Source of the DNA: Halorubrum salinum
GTDB lineage: Archaea; Halobacteriota; Halobacteria; Halobacteriales; Haloferacaceae
Length of the DNA: 64,000 bases
NCBI RefSeq assembly: GCF_024494575.1
Contig: NZ_JANHDO010000001.1
Span: 124,001-188,000, forward strand
Direction of reading: 5' to 3'
Below, in pieces: positions 37,886 to 46,352 of the stretch (positions are counted from its first letter, which is position 1; each line of letters starts with the position of its first letter). A program made the position numbers and the translations under genes. The notes beneath the pieces were generated by a model. It made no database searches, was not told where the DNA came from, and saw nothing but the letters and a program-made list of their open reading frames with translations.

Positions 37886-37907
37886 CGTCTCGACAGACGT
37901 CGAGACG
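37886..37907 (+). terminator. Hairpin after rpl12
   Basis: GTCTCGAC pairs with GTCGAGAC around a four-base loop, plus one outer C-G pair, starting 24 nt after the rpl12 stop. A short T-run (TTTT near 37924) follows. It may mark the operon's 3' end, though haloarchaeal terminators rely more on T-tracts than hairpins. Confidence 0.45.
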
Positions 37908-37988
37908 CGTTCCGAATTCTCACATTTTCGCGCCCGCGAGCGGCGCCGCTGGCTGGACGCCGGCACGTCACGGCCTCCGGTCGATCGA

Positions 37989-38249
37989 TCAGTCGTCGAC
38001 CGACTCGTAGTGCTCCTCTGCGGTGCGGTGGTACTGCTCGGCCGGCGACCGGGCCCCGACGTAGAGTCGCACGTCGGGGAACGACAGCAGCGCCCCGAGC
38101 ACCGTCAGCGCGCTGCCGACGAGGAGCGCCCACCCCCAGCCGGTGAAGATGCCGACGGTGAACTGGAGCGTCCAGACGGCGGCGGCGACCGCGAGAACGC
38201 TCACGGCGAACCCGGCGCTGACCTCCGCTCCCCCAGAGTCGGTCGTCAT
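37989..38249 (-). CDS. Small two-helix membrane protein
   Basis: 86 aa. Two hydrophobic segments (about 12-35 and 38-58, the second WALLVGSALTVLGALLSF) are followed by a hydrophilic tail with SPAEQYHRTAEEHYESVDD. Unknown function. It ends 127 bp after rpl12 in the opposite orientation. Confidence 0.72.
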   Translation of the reverse strand: MTTDSGGAEVSAGFAVSVLAVAAAVWTLQFTVGIFTGWGWALLVGSALTVLGALLSFPDVRLYVGARSPAEQYHRTAEEHYESVDD

Positions 38250-38337
38250 GGCCGACCGTTCTCGTCGTCGGCAATAAGCTGTCGCCGCCGATTCTCGTCC
38301 GTGAAAACACGCGGTTTCCCGCGCCGCCGCGGTCCGG

Positions 38338-38808
38338 TCAGCTATCCGTTTCGAGTCGGTCCGAGGGACTGACCGCCGTCGCGACGGCGGTGCTGTGGTT
38401 CACGACGAGTCCGACTCCCACGAGAGCGCCGTACGCGGCGATCGCGAGCCAGCCGTAGCCGACGACCGCGAGCCCGTCCGCGCTCATTCCGCCGAGCACC
38501 CAGCCGAACGACACCGCGGCCCACGCGGCGAGCGCGCCCGCGTAGAGGGTGAGCGGCGTCCCCGTGAGCGAGGACCGTTCGAAGCGGTCGAGGCGGTCGT
38601 CGGTCGCGTCCGCCTCGACGGCCTCCTCTCGGCGGGTGAACAGTCCCGCGGCGACGACCGTCCCGGCGGCGGCGACGGCGAACCACGCGTATCCGACGAC
38701 CGGGATCGCCACCGAGATCACGCCGAGCGCCCACAACGCCGTGAATCCGCTGACGATCACCGCGAGCGCACAGTACCCGCGGAAGCACTGCGTTATCACG
38801 TGTCTCAT
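38338..38808 (-). CDS. Four-helix membrane protein with two similar halves
   Basis: 156 aa from ATG at 38808. A TATA-like TTTTATAA (minus strand, about 38835-38842) lies about 30 nt upstream and argues against longer frames. Four hydrophobic segments fall into two halves: each has a VVGYAWFAVAA or VVGYGWLAIAA stretch before the even-numbered helix, suggesting internal duplication. Function unknown. An inverted repeat covers the start codon. Confidence 0.75.
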   Translation of the reverse strand: MRHVITQCFRGYCALAVIVSGFTALWALGVISVAIPVVGYAWFAVAAAGTVVAAGLFTRREEAVEADATDDRLDRFERSSLTGTPLTLYAGALAAWAAVSFGWVLGGMSADGLAVVGYGWLAIAAYGALVGVGLVVNHSTAVATAVSPSDRLETDS

Positions 38809-38819
38809 ATAAGATGAGA
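38803..38819. promoter_or_regulatory. Inverted repeat over a start codon
   Basis: TCTCAT and ATGAGA separated by five bases, the left arm containing the ATG of the leftward membrane-protein gene. It lies between the TATA box and the start codon and could be an operator, or simply chance in an A/T-rich spot. Confidence 0.35.
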
Positions 38820-38974
38820 TATCATACTGAAGTGTTATAAAATCCCCGCCGAAACGGTCACCGGCCGACACCACGGTCCGGCGACCGTGACGCGTCTCCA
38901 GCGGTCGCCCCGACAGTATCCGACGTGATAACGTCGTCCGCGAGTTTTTAACCCACTCGGAAGAATCGGGGACA

Positions 38975-39166
38975 ATGAAAATCGTCGACGGCGACAAGGT
39001 CGAGTGCGATCGGTGCGAATCGGTGTTCCCGATAGAGGACGTCTCGCTCCTCGAAAAAGAGACGAACCGCGACTACGAGCGCGTGCTCTGTGCCGACTGT
39101 CTCGGGGTCGTCGGCGTTCCCAAGGGGTACACGCTCCGTCGGGACATCAGTCACCTCGCGGGGTGA
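38975..39166 (+). CDS. Small two-CxxC protein
   Basis: 63 aa. Two Cys pairs (CDRCESVFP near 11-14 and VLCADCLG near 39-42) suggest one zinc site. The rest is charged. A strong TATA box (TTTTTAAC, 38944-38951) lies 27 nt before the ATG, and a 6-bp inverted repeat (CGACGT GATA ACGTCG, 38921-38936) just precedes it. Function unknown. Confidence 0.78.
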   Translation: MKIVDGDKVECDRCESVFPIEDVSLLEKETNRDYERVLCADCLGVVGVPKGYTLRRDISHLAG

Positions 39167-39252
39167 GCCGCCGCGTTCTCGGAGCGGACCGCCTCGCAGT
39201 TCGCTGCCCGTCCATCGAAGTGCTTTTTTAGCGGCGAGGGGAACTCGCGGAC

Positions 39253-39468
39253 ATGGAAATCGACGCGGAACTCCGTCGGCAGATCACGGTTTCGCTGCTG
39301 GCGGCCGCGGCATTCATTCTCGGCCTGATCGGCATCGGTCTCACCTTCGGCGGGTCGGCCGCGCTGCCGGAGGCCGGCGCTATCGCTCTCGTCGCACTGC
39401 TGGCCGGATTCGTCCTGTTGATGGCGCTCGTCGGCGCGTACCTCATCCGCGCGAACGGCGGAGACTGA
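39253..39468 (+). CDS. Small two-helix membrane protein
   Basis: 71 aa with two hydrophobic helices (about 10-32 and 40-66) joined by a short Gly/Ala loop and preceded by an amphipathic start (MEIDAELRRQITVSLL). A TATA-like TTTTTTAG lies about 28 nt upstream. It ends 3 bp before the convergent priL stop. Unknown function. Confidence 0.78.
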   Translation: MEIDAELRRQITVSLLAAAAFILGLIGIGLTFGGSAALPEAGAIALVALLAGFVLLMALVGAYLIRANGGD

Positions 39469-39471
39469 GCC

Positions 39472-40692
39472 TCAGCCGGCCGCGTCCGCGTCCGCGTCCG
39501 CGTCCTCTCCGTTCTCGATCGCCCCGTCTGCGCGCCGTTCCCGCCAGTCCGTGACCTCGTCGGCCGCGGCCACCTGCTTCTCGTAGTACGCGAGGGGATC
39601 GACGGCGACCTGCATGTGATCGTCCTCGTTGTGACAGATCCCGTAGTTGGCGAGCGTCTCGCAGGTCGGGGGCGGGTACTGCGTTCCCCGGTCGTCCCGC
39701 AGGTACTCGGTCTGATACCGGATCCCCTCCGCGTCGAGGCTCGTGTCGGCACAGAAGGCGACGACCTCGTCCGGCGTCATCCCGATGCCGACGAGAAACG
39801 CCATCAGCGCGAACGACTCGGGTGGGGACAGCTCCGCGCCACGCTCCGCCTTCTCGATCAGGTTCGTCATACACGGGGGGAACAGGTCGGGGGCGACGAC
39901 GTCGACCGGTCCGGCGTACGTCCGCTCGGAGAGCAGCCGCTTGAGGTCTGCGACCCCCGACTCCAACTCCGCTGCGATGCCCCCGTCGTCGGCCAGTTCG
40001 AAGGGCAGTCCCTCGCGGACGCGTTCGGTGACCGCGGATTCGAGCGCGCGCAGGAGTTCGTCGCGAGAGAGGCGGACCGCGCCGTCGGCGAGCGCCCGGT
40101 TGACGAGCCGCCACGACTCTCCCCACGACGGCGACGTGAGGCCGAGGTACGACCCCACCGCGACGCGGTAGTGTCCGGCTCCGGACCCCGTGCTTCCGCC
40201 TTCGCTTCCGATCGGGGCTCCACCGGCCCCGCTTCCGCCGGCCGCGCCCCCGCCGAGCGGGGCGCTCCCCTCCGCCCGAACCGCGTCGTCGAGGTCGAAC
40301 TCGGCGAGCACGCCGTCGAGCGTGACGGTCGGCGTCGATACCGATCGGAGCCCGTCGTCAGTCGCGAGGTCCTCGCGGACCCGGTCCATCGCGGTCGCCG
40401 CCTCCGCGGCGGCGTACTTCTCGATGGCGGGCTCGGAGTCGAGGAGCGAGACGAGGATCCGCGCTATCGGGTACGAGAGCAGTTCGGCCTGCGTGTCGTA
40501 GTCCGACTCGTCCGGGAACCGTCCGCTCTCCGATTCGACCGTCCCGTCGAGTAAGGCGCGCTCGACGCGCTCGCGGCCGCGCTCGACCGCCGGCGCGTCC
40601 GCCGCGACGAGCTCCGGCAACGACACCGCCGCGTCGGCGACGGCCTCGCGGGCGCCCGCGAAGAACGGGTACTTGGCGTCGAGCACGTCCAT
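39472..40692 (-). CDS. priL: DNA primase large subunit PriL
   Basis: 406 aa. The N-terminus (DVLDAKYPFFAGAREAV) is the family start. The Fe-S domain carries Cys in FPPCMTNL and PPTCETLANYGICHNEDDH, close to the C-terminus, after MAFLVGIGMTPDEVVAF. PriL regulates primer initiation and hand-off with the catalytic subunit PriS, which is not in the window. Gly/Ser/Ala-rich insertion at about 155-175. Confidence 0.95.
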   Translation of the reverse strand: MDVLDAKYPFFAGAREAVADAAVSLPELVAADAPAVERGRERVERALLDGTVESESGRFPDESDYDTQAELLSYPIARILVSLLDSEPAIEKYAAAEAATAMDRVREDLATDDGLRSVSTPTVTLDGVLAEFDLDDAVRAEGSAPLGGGAAGGSGAGGAPIGSEGGSTGSGAGHYRVAVGSYLGLTSPSWGESWRLVNRALADGAVRLSRDELLRALESAVTERVREGLPFELADDGGIAAELESGVADLKRLLSERTYAGPVDVVAPDLFPPCMTNLIEKAERGAELSPPESFALMAFLVGIGMTPDEVVAFCADTSLDAEGIRYQTEYLRDDRGTQYPPPTCETLANYGICHNEDDHMQVAVDPLAYYEKQVAAADEVTDWRERRADGAIENGEDADADADAAG

Positions 40693-40755
40693 GTCCGCTC
40701 CGAGGTAGCGACGGCCGGCGAATAAGCGGTGCGGTCCGCGGCGGGCCGGGCGCGG

Positions 40756-41427
40756 CTACTCGCTCCCGGTGTCCGGTTCGTCGCCCAGCTCCTCGACCGG
40801 CGCGCCCGGCGCGTTCGATTTCACGCTCCGGAGCCCCTGTTTCGCCTTCTGTTTCGAAGCGTACCCCTGGCCGCCGTCGGCGATGATGTTGCCGTTGTCG
40901 TGGCGGAGTCGCCAGCGCCACTCGTCCGCGTTGTCCGTGAACAGCTCGAACGCCGCGCTGCTGCCGCCGTCTTCGGGCGGCTCCTCGCCGCGATCGACGT
41001 CGATCACGTGGCCTCCCGGTGCGTTCCGCTGGACGCTCTCGATGCCCGACCGCGCGTCGCGCTTGTCGGTGTACCCCTCACCGCCGTCTGCGATGATGTT
41101 GCCGTTGTCGTGACGGAGCCGCCAGCGCCACTTGTCGGCCCTGTCGACGTACAGCTCGAACGCCGCCTTGCTCGCGACGGCGTCGTCGTCGATCTCGCCG
41201 TCGGCCTCGGGCCACTCCATCTCGACTTCGAGGTGGACCGTCTCGCCCTGTCGCTCGAGCTCCACCTCGACGTCCGGTTCTGCCGCCGGGTCGGCCGTCA
41301 CGGTTCCCGCCTCGTCGACGGGCACGGGCTCGCCCCGACGGAGCGCCCGAGCGATGCGTCGGAAGTACGTCGCCATCGCCTGTCTGCTCCGCGGCCGTCG
41401 CGACTCGTGGACCGTTTCGTCTGTCAT
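40756..41427 (-). CDS. amphi-Trp domain plus two DUF1508 repeats
   Basis: 223 aa from ATG 41427. Residues about 10-75 match the amphi-Trp domain: an amphipathic helix (RQAMATYFRRIARALRRGEP) and strands ending HLEVEMEWPEA. Two DUF1508 repeats follow at about 88-137 and 155-205, each with WRWRLRHDNGNIIADGG. The repeats are almost identical in their cores and resemble those of the membrane protein at 25339. Function unknown; soluble, acidic linkers. Confidence 0.82.
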   Translation of the reverse strand: MTDETVHESRRPRSRQAMATYFRRIARALRRGEPVPVDEAGTVTADPAAEPDVEVELERQGETVHLEVEMEWPEADGEIDDDAVASKAAFELYVDRADKWRWRLRHDNGNIIADGGEGYTDKRDARSGIESVQRNAPGGHVIDVDRGEEPPEDGGSSAAFELFTDNADEWRWRLRHDNGNIIADGGQGYASKQKAKQGLRSVKSNAPGAPVEELGDEPDTGSE

Positions 41428-41530
41428 ACGGGTACACGTCACACCCGGCGCACAAAACGCTATGCCCCGCGTTCCCGACCGGTCGGACGCACGGACAAGA
41501 GCTAAGTGCCGTTCTCTCGGGTGTCGACGT

Positions 41531-41845
41531 ATGAGCGAGGAGTCGGAGCGCGTCGAGAGCCCCGAGGGAAGCGGCCGCGCTGGCGACGAGTCGACGGAGA
41601 CCCCTGAGGGCGGCGCGGACGCGGAGGCGACCAGCGAGGAGACGAAGGGGATCCGCGAGGGCGTCGAGGAGTCGACGGGCGACCCGCGGCTCGTTCTGCT
41701 CTTGAACGCCGTGCTGTCCGGGTGGCTGGCGTGGACGGCCGTGTGGGGGCTCGACCTGCTGGGCGTCGTCGACTACGGTCTCGGCACCGTCGCCGGCCTC
41801 GCGGTCGCGATCTTCGCGCTGACGTACGTCGTCGTGTTGCGGTGA
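41531..41845 (+). CDS. Small membrane protein with acidic N-terminus
   Basis: 104 aa. A Glu/Ser/Thr-rich N-terminus (about 1-50) precedes two hydrophobic helices (about 53-73 and 78-102). ATG 41531 is the only start that avoids a long unsupported extension. The final codons lie in a 25-bp imperfect tandem duplication. Unknown function. Confidence 0.72.
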   Translation: MSEESERVESPEGSGRAGDESTETPEGGADAEATSEETKGIREGVEESTGDPRLVLLLNAVLSGWLAWTAVWGLDLLGVVDYGLGTVAGLAVAIFALTYVVVLR

Positions 41846-41880
41846 GCGTCGCGCGGTCGTGTTGCGGTGGGTGTCGCGCG
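41831..41880. repeat. 25-bp imperfect tandem duplication across a stop codon
   Basis: Units 41831-41855 and 41856-41880 differ at two of 25 bases. The first contains the last codons and stop of the small membrane protein; the second is non-coding. Confidence 0.85.
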
Positions 41881-41953
41881 GTCCGGTCACGCCTGCGGAC
41901 GGGTCGGACGCGGTTCGCCATCTTTTAACCCGAACGCGACCGGACATCCGCCG

Positions 41954-42631
41954 ATGACCATCGAAGACCGCGACAACGCGCACCTCATCACGCACGCGCT
42001 GGCGACGGACACCCTCTCGCGGCTCCGCGACGCCGAGACCGAGCAGGTCGCGTTCCGCAAGGGGCTGGTGAAGCTCGGCCGCATCTGCGGGTACGAGATC
42101 ATCGACGGCGCGATGGAGACCGAGTACGTCCCGGTCGAGACGCCGCTCGAAGAGACGACGGGCGAGCGCGTGAAGGGGCTCGACGACGTCGTCATAATCA
42201 ACGTCCTCCGCGCGGCGACTCCGTTCGTCGAGGGGCTGCTCAAGGCGTTCCCCCGCGCGAAACAGGGCGTCATCTCCGCCGGCCGAGACGAGGACGCGGG
42301 GATGACCGACGACGGCGAGTTCCCGATCACCATCGACTACGTGAAGCTGCCGGAGATCCGGCCCGAGGACACCGTGATCGTCGCCGATCCGATGCTCGCG
42401 ACCGGCTCCACGATGGCCGCCGTCCTCGATCACGTCCTCGCGAAGGCCGACGACTTCGAGGACCTGTTCGTCCTCTCTGCGGTCTCCGCGCCCGACGGAC
42501 TCGTCCGCGTGAACGAGGCGGTTCCCGAAGCCGACCTACTGACGGTCGCCATCGACGACCGCCTCGACGACGAGGGGTTCATCGTCCCCGGTCTCGGCGA
42601 CGCCGGCGACCGCGCGTTCCGGACGGTCTGA
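41954..42631 (+). CDS. upp: Uracil phosphoribosyltransferase
   Basis: 225 aa. PRPP loop [16 protein letters not shown], uracil-site region [16 protein letters not shown] at the end, and the N-terminal [19 protein letters not shown]. Salvages uracil to UMP. TATA box TTTTAAC (41923-41929) lies 28 nt before the ATG. Confidence 0.96.
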   Translation: MTIEDRDNAHLITHALATDTLSRLRDAETEQVAFRKGLVKLGRICGYEIIDGAMETEYVPVETPLEETTGERVKGLDDVVIINVLRAATPFVEGLLKAFPRAKQGVISAGRDEDAGMTDDGEFPITIDYVKLPEIRPEDTVIVADPMLATGSTMAAVLDHVLAKADDFEDLFVLSAVSAPDGLVRVNEAVPEADLLTVAIDDRLDDEGFIVPGLGDAGDRAFRTV

Positions 42632-42710
42632 GGCCCTCCTGACGCCGGGTGTGCGGACCGCGTCGCACGGGGCGACGTACATTTAAGAACCGTCACCGCG
42701 AGCGATCGGT

Positions 42711-42923
42711 ATGAGCGACGCGGCGACGAGCGAGCCCTGTGACGCCTGCGGCGACCCCACGACGGACGCGCTCGCGCGGACCGTCCGTCTGAGCGTCGAC
42801 CGCGCGAACATCGACACTCAGCGCCTGTGCCCCGACTGCTTCGCCGACTGGATCCGGCGATATCAGGACCGGATGGCCGGTCGCGACGGCGACGGTGGGG
42901 ACTCGGAGATCATCGTCGACTGA
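42711..42923 (+). CDS. Small CxxC protein
   Basis: 70 aa. Two Cys pairs (CDACGDPT, near residues 10-13, and LCPDCFADW near 39-42) suggest a zinc site, flanking a helix. TATA-like ATTTAAG lies 27 nt upstream. It lies between upp and thrC on the same strand but each has its own TATA box. Function unknown. Confidence 0.78.
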   Translation: MSDAATSEPCDACGDPTTDALARTVRLSVDRANIDTQRLCPDCFADWIRRYQDRMAGRDGDGGDSEIIVD

Positions 42924-43016
42924 CGCGCCCGTCGCGTTCTGACCCCGTGTCCGTGCCCCGGCAACGTCCGACCGGACCGCCCGTCTTAAGCCTCGTCGGC
43001 ACGGACGCCGAAGCAA

Positions 43017-44300
43017 ATGGATCTCGCCATCGACGCCCCCGCCCCGTCGGCACCCGACTGTGCCGACGACGGGACGTGGCTCGCCTGTATCGAGTGCGAC
43101 GAGACGTTCGCGCCCTTCGCCGACGTGCGGTACACCTGCGACGAGTGCGGCGGCTTACTGGAGGTTCGCTACGACGACCCGCCGACGTTCGACGAGTTCG
43201 GCGCGGGCGCGCCGACCGAGGGCCCCGACCGCGGGGTCTGGCGCTACCGCGAGGCGCTCCCGTTCGATCTGGGCGTGACGCTCCCGGAGGGCGACACTCC
43301 GCTGCACCGCGTTCCCCGCATCGAAGACGAGGTCGGCGTCGACGCGCTCCGGATCAAACACGAGGGGATGAACCCCACCGGCTCGTTCAAGGACCGCGGC
43401 ATGACCGTCGGCGTCCGCGTCGCCAAGGAGCTCGGCGTCGGCGCGCTCGCCTGCGCGTCGACCGGCAACACCTCCGCGGCGCTCGCGGCCTACGGCGGCC
43501 GCGGCGACATGGAGACGCTCGTGTTGCTCCCGCAGGGGAAAGTCGCGGCGGGGAAGGTCGCACAGGCCAGCCTCCACGGCGCGCGCATCCTCGAAGTGGA
43601 CGGCAACTTCGACGCCTGCCTCGACATCGTTCAGGAGCTCGCCGCCCGCGGCGAGGCGTACCTGCTCAACTCGCTCAACCCCTTCCGGCTGGAGGGCCAG
43701 AAGACGATCGGCTTCGAGATCTTAGAGGCGTTCCGCGACGACTACGGGACGTTCCCGGACCGGATCGTCCTCCCCGTCGGCAACGCCGGCAACACCTCGG
43801 CGCTGTATAAGGGGTTCCGCGAACTCGTCCAGTCGGGCGCACTCGCCGTCGACGAGGTTCCCAAGCTCACCGGCGTGCAGGCGGCGGGCGCGGCCCCGAT
43901 GGTGGAAGCGATCGAAGAGGGCAACGACGAGATCCGCCGCTGGGAGGAGGTCGAGACCCGTGCGACCGCGATCCGCATCGGCAACCCCGTCAACGCGCCG
44001 AAGGCGATCCCCGGAATCAGAAACACCGGCGGCACCGCGGTCGCCGTCGAGGACGACGAGATCACCGAGGCGCAGCGACAGCTCGCCGAGGAGGGCGTCG
44101 GCGTCGAGCCCGCCTCCGCCGCGAGCCTCGCCGGGCTGAAGAAGCTCCGCCGCGAGGGCGTCGTGGACGACGGCGAGCGGGTCGTCTGCCTGACGACCGG
44201 CCACCTGCTGAAAGACCCCGACGCGGCCTACGAGGCCGGCGGGGACCCCGAACCCGTCCCCAACGACGTCGACGCCGTGGTCGAGCACCTCCACGAGTGA
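43017..44300 (+). CDS. thrC: Threonine synthase
   Basis: 427 aa PLP enzyme forming threonine from O-phosphohomoserine. An N-terminal zinc-ribbon-like part (CIECDETF, TCDECGG) precedes the fold type II core. The PLP lysine is K125 in NPTGSFKDRG, and the phosphate-binding VGNAGNTSALYKGF follows. TATA-like CTTAAG (42985-42990) supports the ATG. Confidence 0.96.
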   Translation: MDLAIDAPAPSAPDCADDGTWLACIECDETFAPFADVRYTCDECGGLLEVRYDDPPTFDEFGAGAPTEGPDRGVWRYREALPFDLGVTLPEGDTPLHRVPRIEDEVGVDALRIKHEGMNPTGSFKDRGMTVGVRVAKELGVGALACASTGNTSAALAAYGGRGDMETLVLLPQGKVAAGKVAQASLHGARILEVDGNFDACLDIVQELAARGEAYLLNSLNPFRLEGQKTIGFEILEAFRDDYGTFPDRIVLPVGNAGNTSALYKGFRELVQSGALAVDEVPKLTGVQAAGAAPMVEAIEEGNDEIRRWEEVETRATAIRIGNPVNAPKAIPGIRNTGGTAVAVEDDEITEAQRQLAEEGVGVEPASAASLAGLKKLRREGVVDDGERVVCLTTGHLLKDPDAAYEAGGDPEPVPNDVDAVVEHLHE

Positions 44301-44374
44301 CCGGCGGCGTGTCGGCGACAGCGCAGGCCCCACTTGACTGCAACTGACGACTCGGCTGCCGTCACGCTCAATCT

Positions 44375-44397
44375 AAAAACCGACGCCAGACCGGTCT
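44375..44397 (-). terminator. Candidate terminator of serA
   Basis: Reading the minus strand after serA, a 10-bp palindrome (AGACCGGTCT, 44388-44397) is followed by a T5 run (44375-44379). It lies about 65-90 nt beyond the serA stop in a 162-bp convergent gap. Confidence 0.4.
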
Positions 44398-44462
44398 ACC
44401 GTCGTATGCCGTGTGAAACTCCTGCGTGGAAACTACGGTCCGGATAGCCGCGGAACCGACGT

Positions 44463-46067
44463 TTACTCCGCCTGTCGCTCGTCCGCGCCGTCCAGCGTGA
44501 TCTCGGTGATCTCCACGATCCGGTCGTCGCCGAGCAGCTCCTCGATCGCGGCGTCGGGCACGTCCTGGTCGAGGTTGTAGACGGTGAGCGCCTCGCCGCC
44601 CTGCGTCTCGCGGGCGTTGAACATCCCGGCGATGTTGACGCCGTGGTCGCCGAGGACCGTGCCGATGAAGCCGATGACGCCGGGCTCGTCGGTGTTGCGC
44701 GCGACGAGCATGTTCCCGTACGGGACCGCGTCGACTCGGAACCCGTCGATACGGACGATCCGAGCGTCCTCGCCGGCGAACAGCGTCCCTTCGACGGAGA
44801 TCTCGTCGTCGCCGTTGTGGACGGTGACGCGGACCAGGCTCTGGAAGTCCTCCGTCTGGCGGGTCTTCGACTCGGTCACCTCGATGCCGCGTTCCTCCGC
44901 GAGCCGCGGGGCGTTGACCGCGTTGACCTGCCACTCCAGCGGCTCGAAGACGCCCTTGAGCGCCGACGCCGTGACGAGGTCGACGTCCTCGGCGGCGATG
45001 TCGCCCTCGTAGGTCGCTTCCACCTCGGTGATGCGCCCGTCGAGAAGCTGTGCGGCGACCTTGCCCGCGGTCTCCGCCACGTCGAGATACGGCTCGATCC
45101 GCGGGAACGCCGTCTCGTCGACCGAGGGCGCGTTGAGCGCGGTCAATACGGGCTCGTCGGCGAACGCAGAGAGGACGGCCTCGGCGGTGTCGACGGCGAC
45201 GTTCTCCTGGGCGGCCTCGGTGGAGGCCCCGAGGTGCGGGGTGACGACGACCTCCTCGACGTCGAGAAGCGGAGAGTCGGTCGGGAGCGGCTCCTCGGCG
45301 AAGGAGTCGAGCGCGGCGCCCGCGAGCACGCCGTCGTCGACCGCCTCCGCGAGCGCGTCCTCGTCGACGATGCCGCCGCGCGCGCAGTTGATCAGGTAGC
45401 CGCCCTCCAGCTGGGCCAGCTCGTCCTCGCCGATCATCCCCTCGGTCTCGGGTAAAAGCGGCGTGTGGATCGTCGCGAAGTCGCCCGCCGCGAGCGCGTC
45501 GTGGAGGTCTTCTACCAGCTCCGCCCCGAGGCGGTCCGCGCGCTCCTCGGAGATGTACGGGTCGTAGACGACCAGGTCCATGCCGAGCGAGTCGAGCCGC
45601 TTTGCGACCTCCTGCCCGACGCGGCCGAGGCCGACGATGGTGAGCGTCTTGTTGTTCACCTCGGTGCCGAGGAACTCGCCTTTCGCCCACTCGCCGTCGA
45701 CGAGGCGGCCGTGCGCCTGCGGGATGGAGCGCGCGACGGCGAACGTCATCGCGACGGTGTGCTCGGCGGCGGCCCGGACGTTCCCGTCCGGCGCGTTGGC
45801 GACGATGACGCCGTGGTCGGTCGCGGCCTCGATGTCGATGTTGTCGACCCCGATCCCCGCGCGCCCGACGATGACGAGGTCCTCTGCGGCCTCGAAGACG
45901 GCCTCGTTCACGTCGGTGCCGGAGCGCACGATGAGCGCGTTGGCGTCGCTGACAGCGGCCAAGAGCGCGTCGCCCTCGGATTCGTAGTCCGTTTCGACTT
46001 CGTGGCCGGCGTCTCGGAGTCGGTCCAACCCCGCGTCCGCGATGGGGTCGGTCACGAGTACCTTCAT
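44463..46067 (-). CDS. serA: D-3-phosphoglycerate dehydrogenase
   Basis: 534 aa. NAD-binding Rossmann motif VGLGRVGQEVAKRL, catalytic Arg/Glu/His region (INCARGGIVDEDAL, TPHLGAST), then an intervening substrate-binding domain and a C-terminal ACT domain (DEPGVIGFIGTVLGDHGVNI) for serine feedback. First step of serine synthesis. ATG 46067 chosen; a GGTTAACC TATA-like site is about 29 nt upstream. Confidence 0.96.
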   Translation of the reverse strand: MKVLVTDPIADAGLDRLRDAGHEVETDYESEGDALLAAVSDANALIVRSGTDVNEAVFEAAEDLVIVGRAGIGVDNIDIEAATDHGVIVANAPDGNVRAAAEHTVAMTFAVARSIPQAHGRLVDGEWAKGEFLGTEVNNKTLTIVGLGRVGQEVAKRLDSLGMDLVVYDPYISEERADRLGAELVEDLHDALAAGDFATIHTPLLPETEGMIGEDELAQLEGGYLINCARGGIVDEDALAEAVDDGVLAGAALDSFAEEPLPTDSPLLDVEEVVVTPHLGASTEAAQENVAVDTAEAVLSAFADEPVLTALNAPSVDETAFPRIEPYLDVAETAGKVAAQLLDGRITEVEATYEGDIAAEDVDLVTASALKGVFEPLEWQVNAVNAPRLAEERGIEVTESKTRQTEDFQSLVRVTVHNGDDEISVEGTLFAGEDARIVRIDGFRVDAVPYGNMLVARNTDEPGVIGFIGTVLGDHGVNIAGMFNARETQGGEALTVYNLDQDVPDAAIEELLGDDRIVEITEITLDGADERQAE

Positions 46068-46352
46068 ACGCGTGTCCACCGGCGGCGCGAGGTTAACCCT
46101 TTCCGAATCGCGCCGTTTTGCCGCCCAGACGATCCGTAATCGTGCACACCAACCCCTGCCGTTTCCCGTGGAAAGTGGCCGTTCGTGGGTATCCCGCGGA
46201 GCGCGGTCGGCCGCGCGCTCGCGCCCCGACGACGCGGACTCGTGTCACGCCGGCGGGCGGACCGCGGATCCGGCCGGTGCTCGCGACGCTCGGCCGGCTC
46301 GTTCCGACGCGTGCGGCGGTACTGCCTTTTATACCCGGACACATGGCCCGGT

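Noticed and set aside
44406-44447. 13-codon frame with an A/T-rich run upstream in the thrC-serA gap
   Set aside because: The A/T run is better explained as the T-tract terminator of serA on the other strand.
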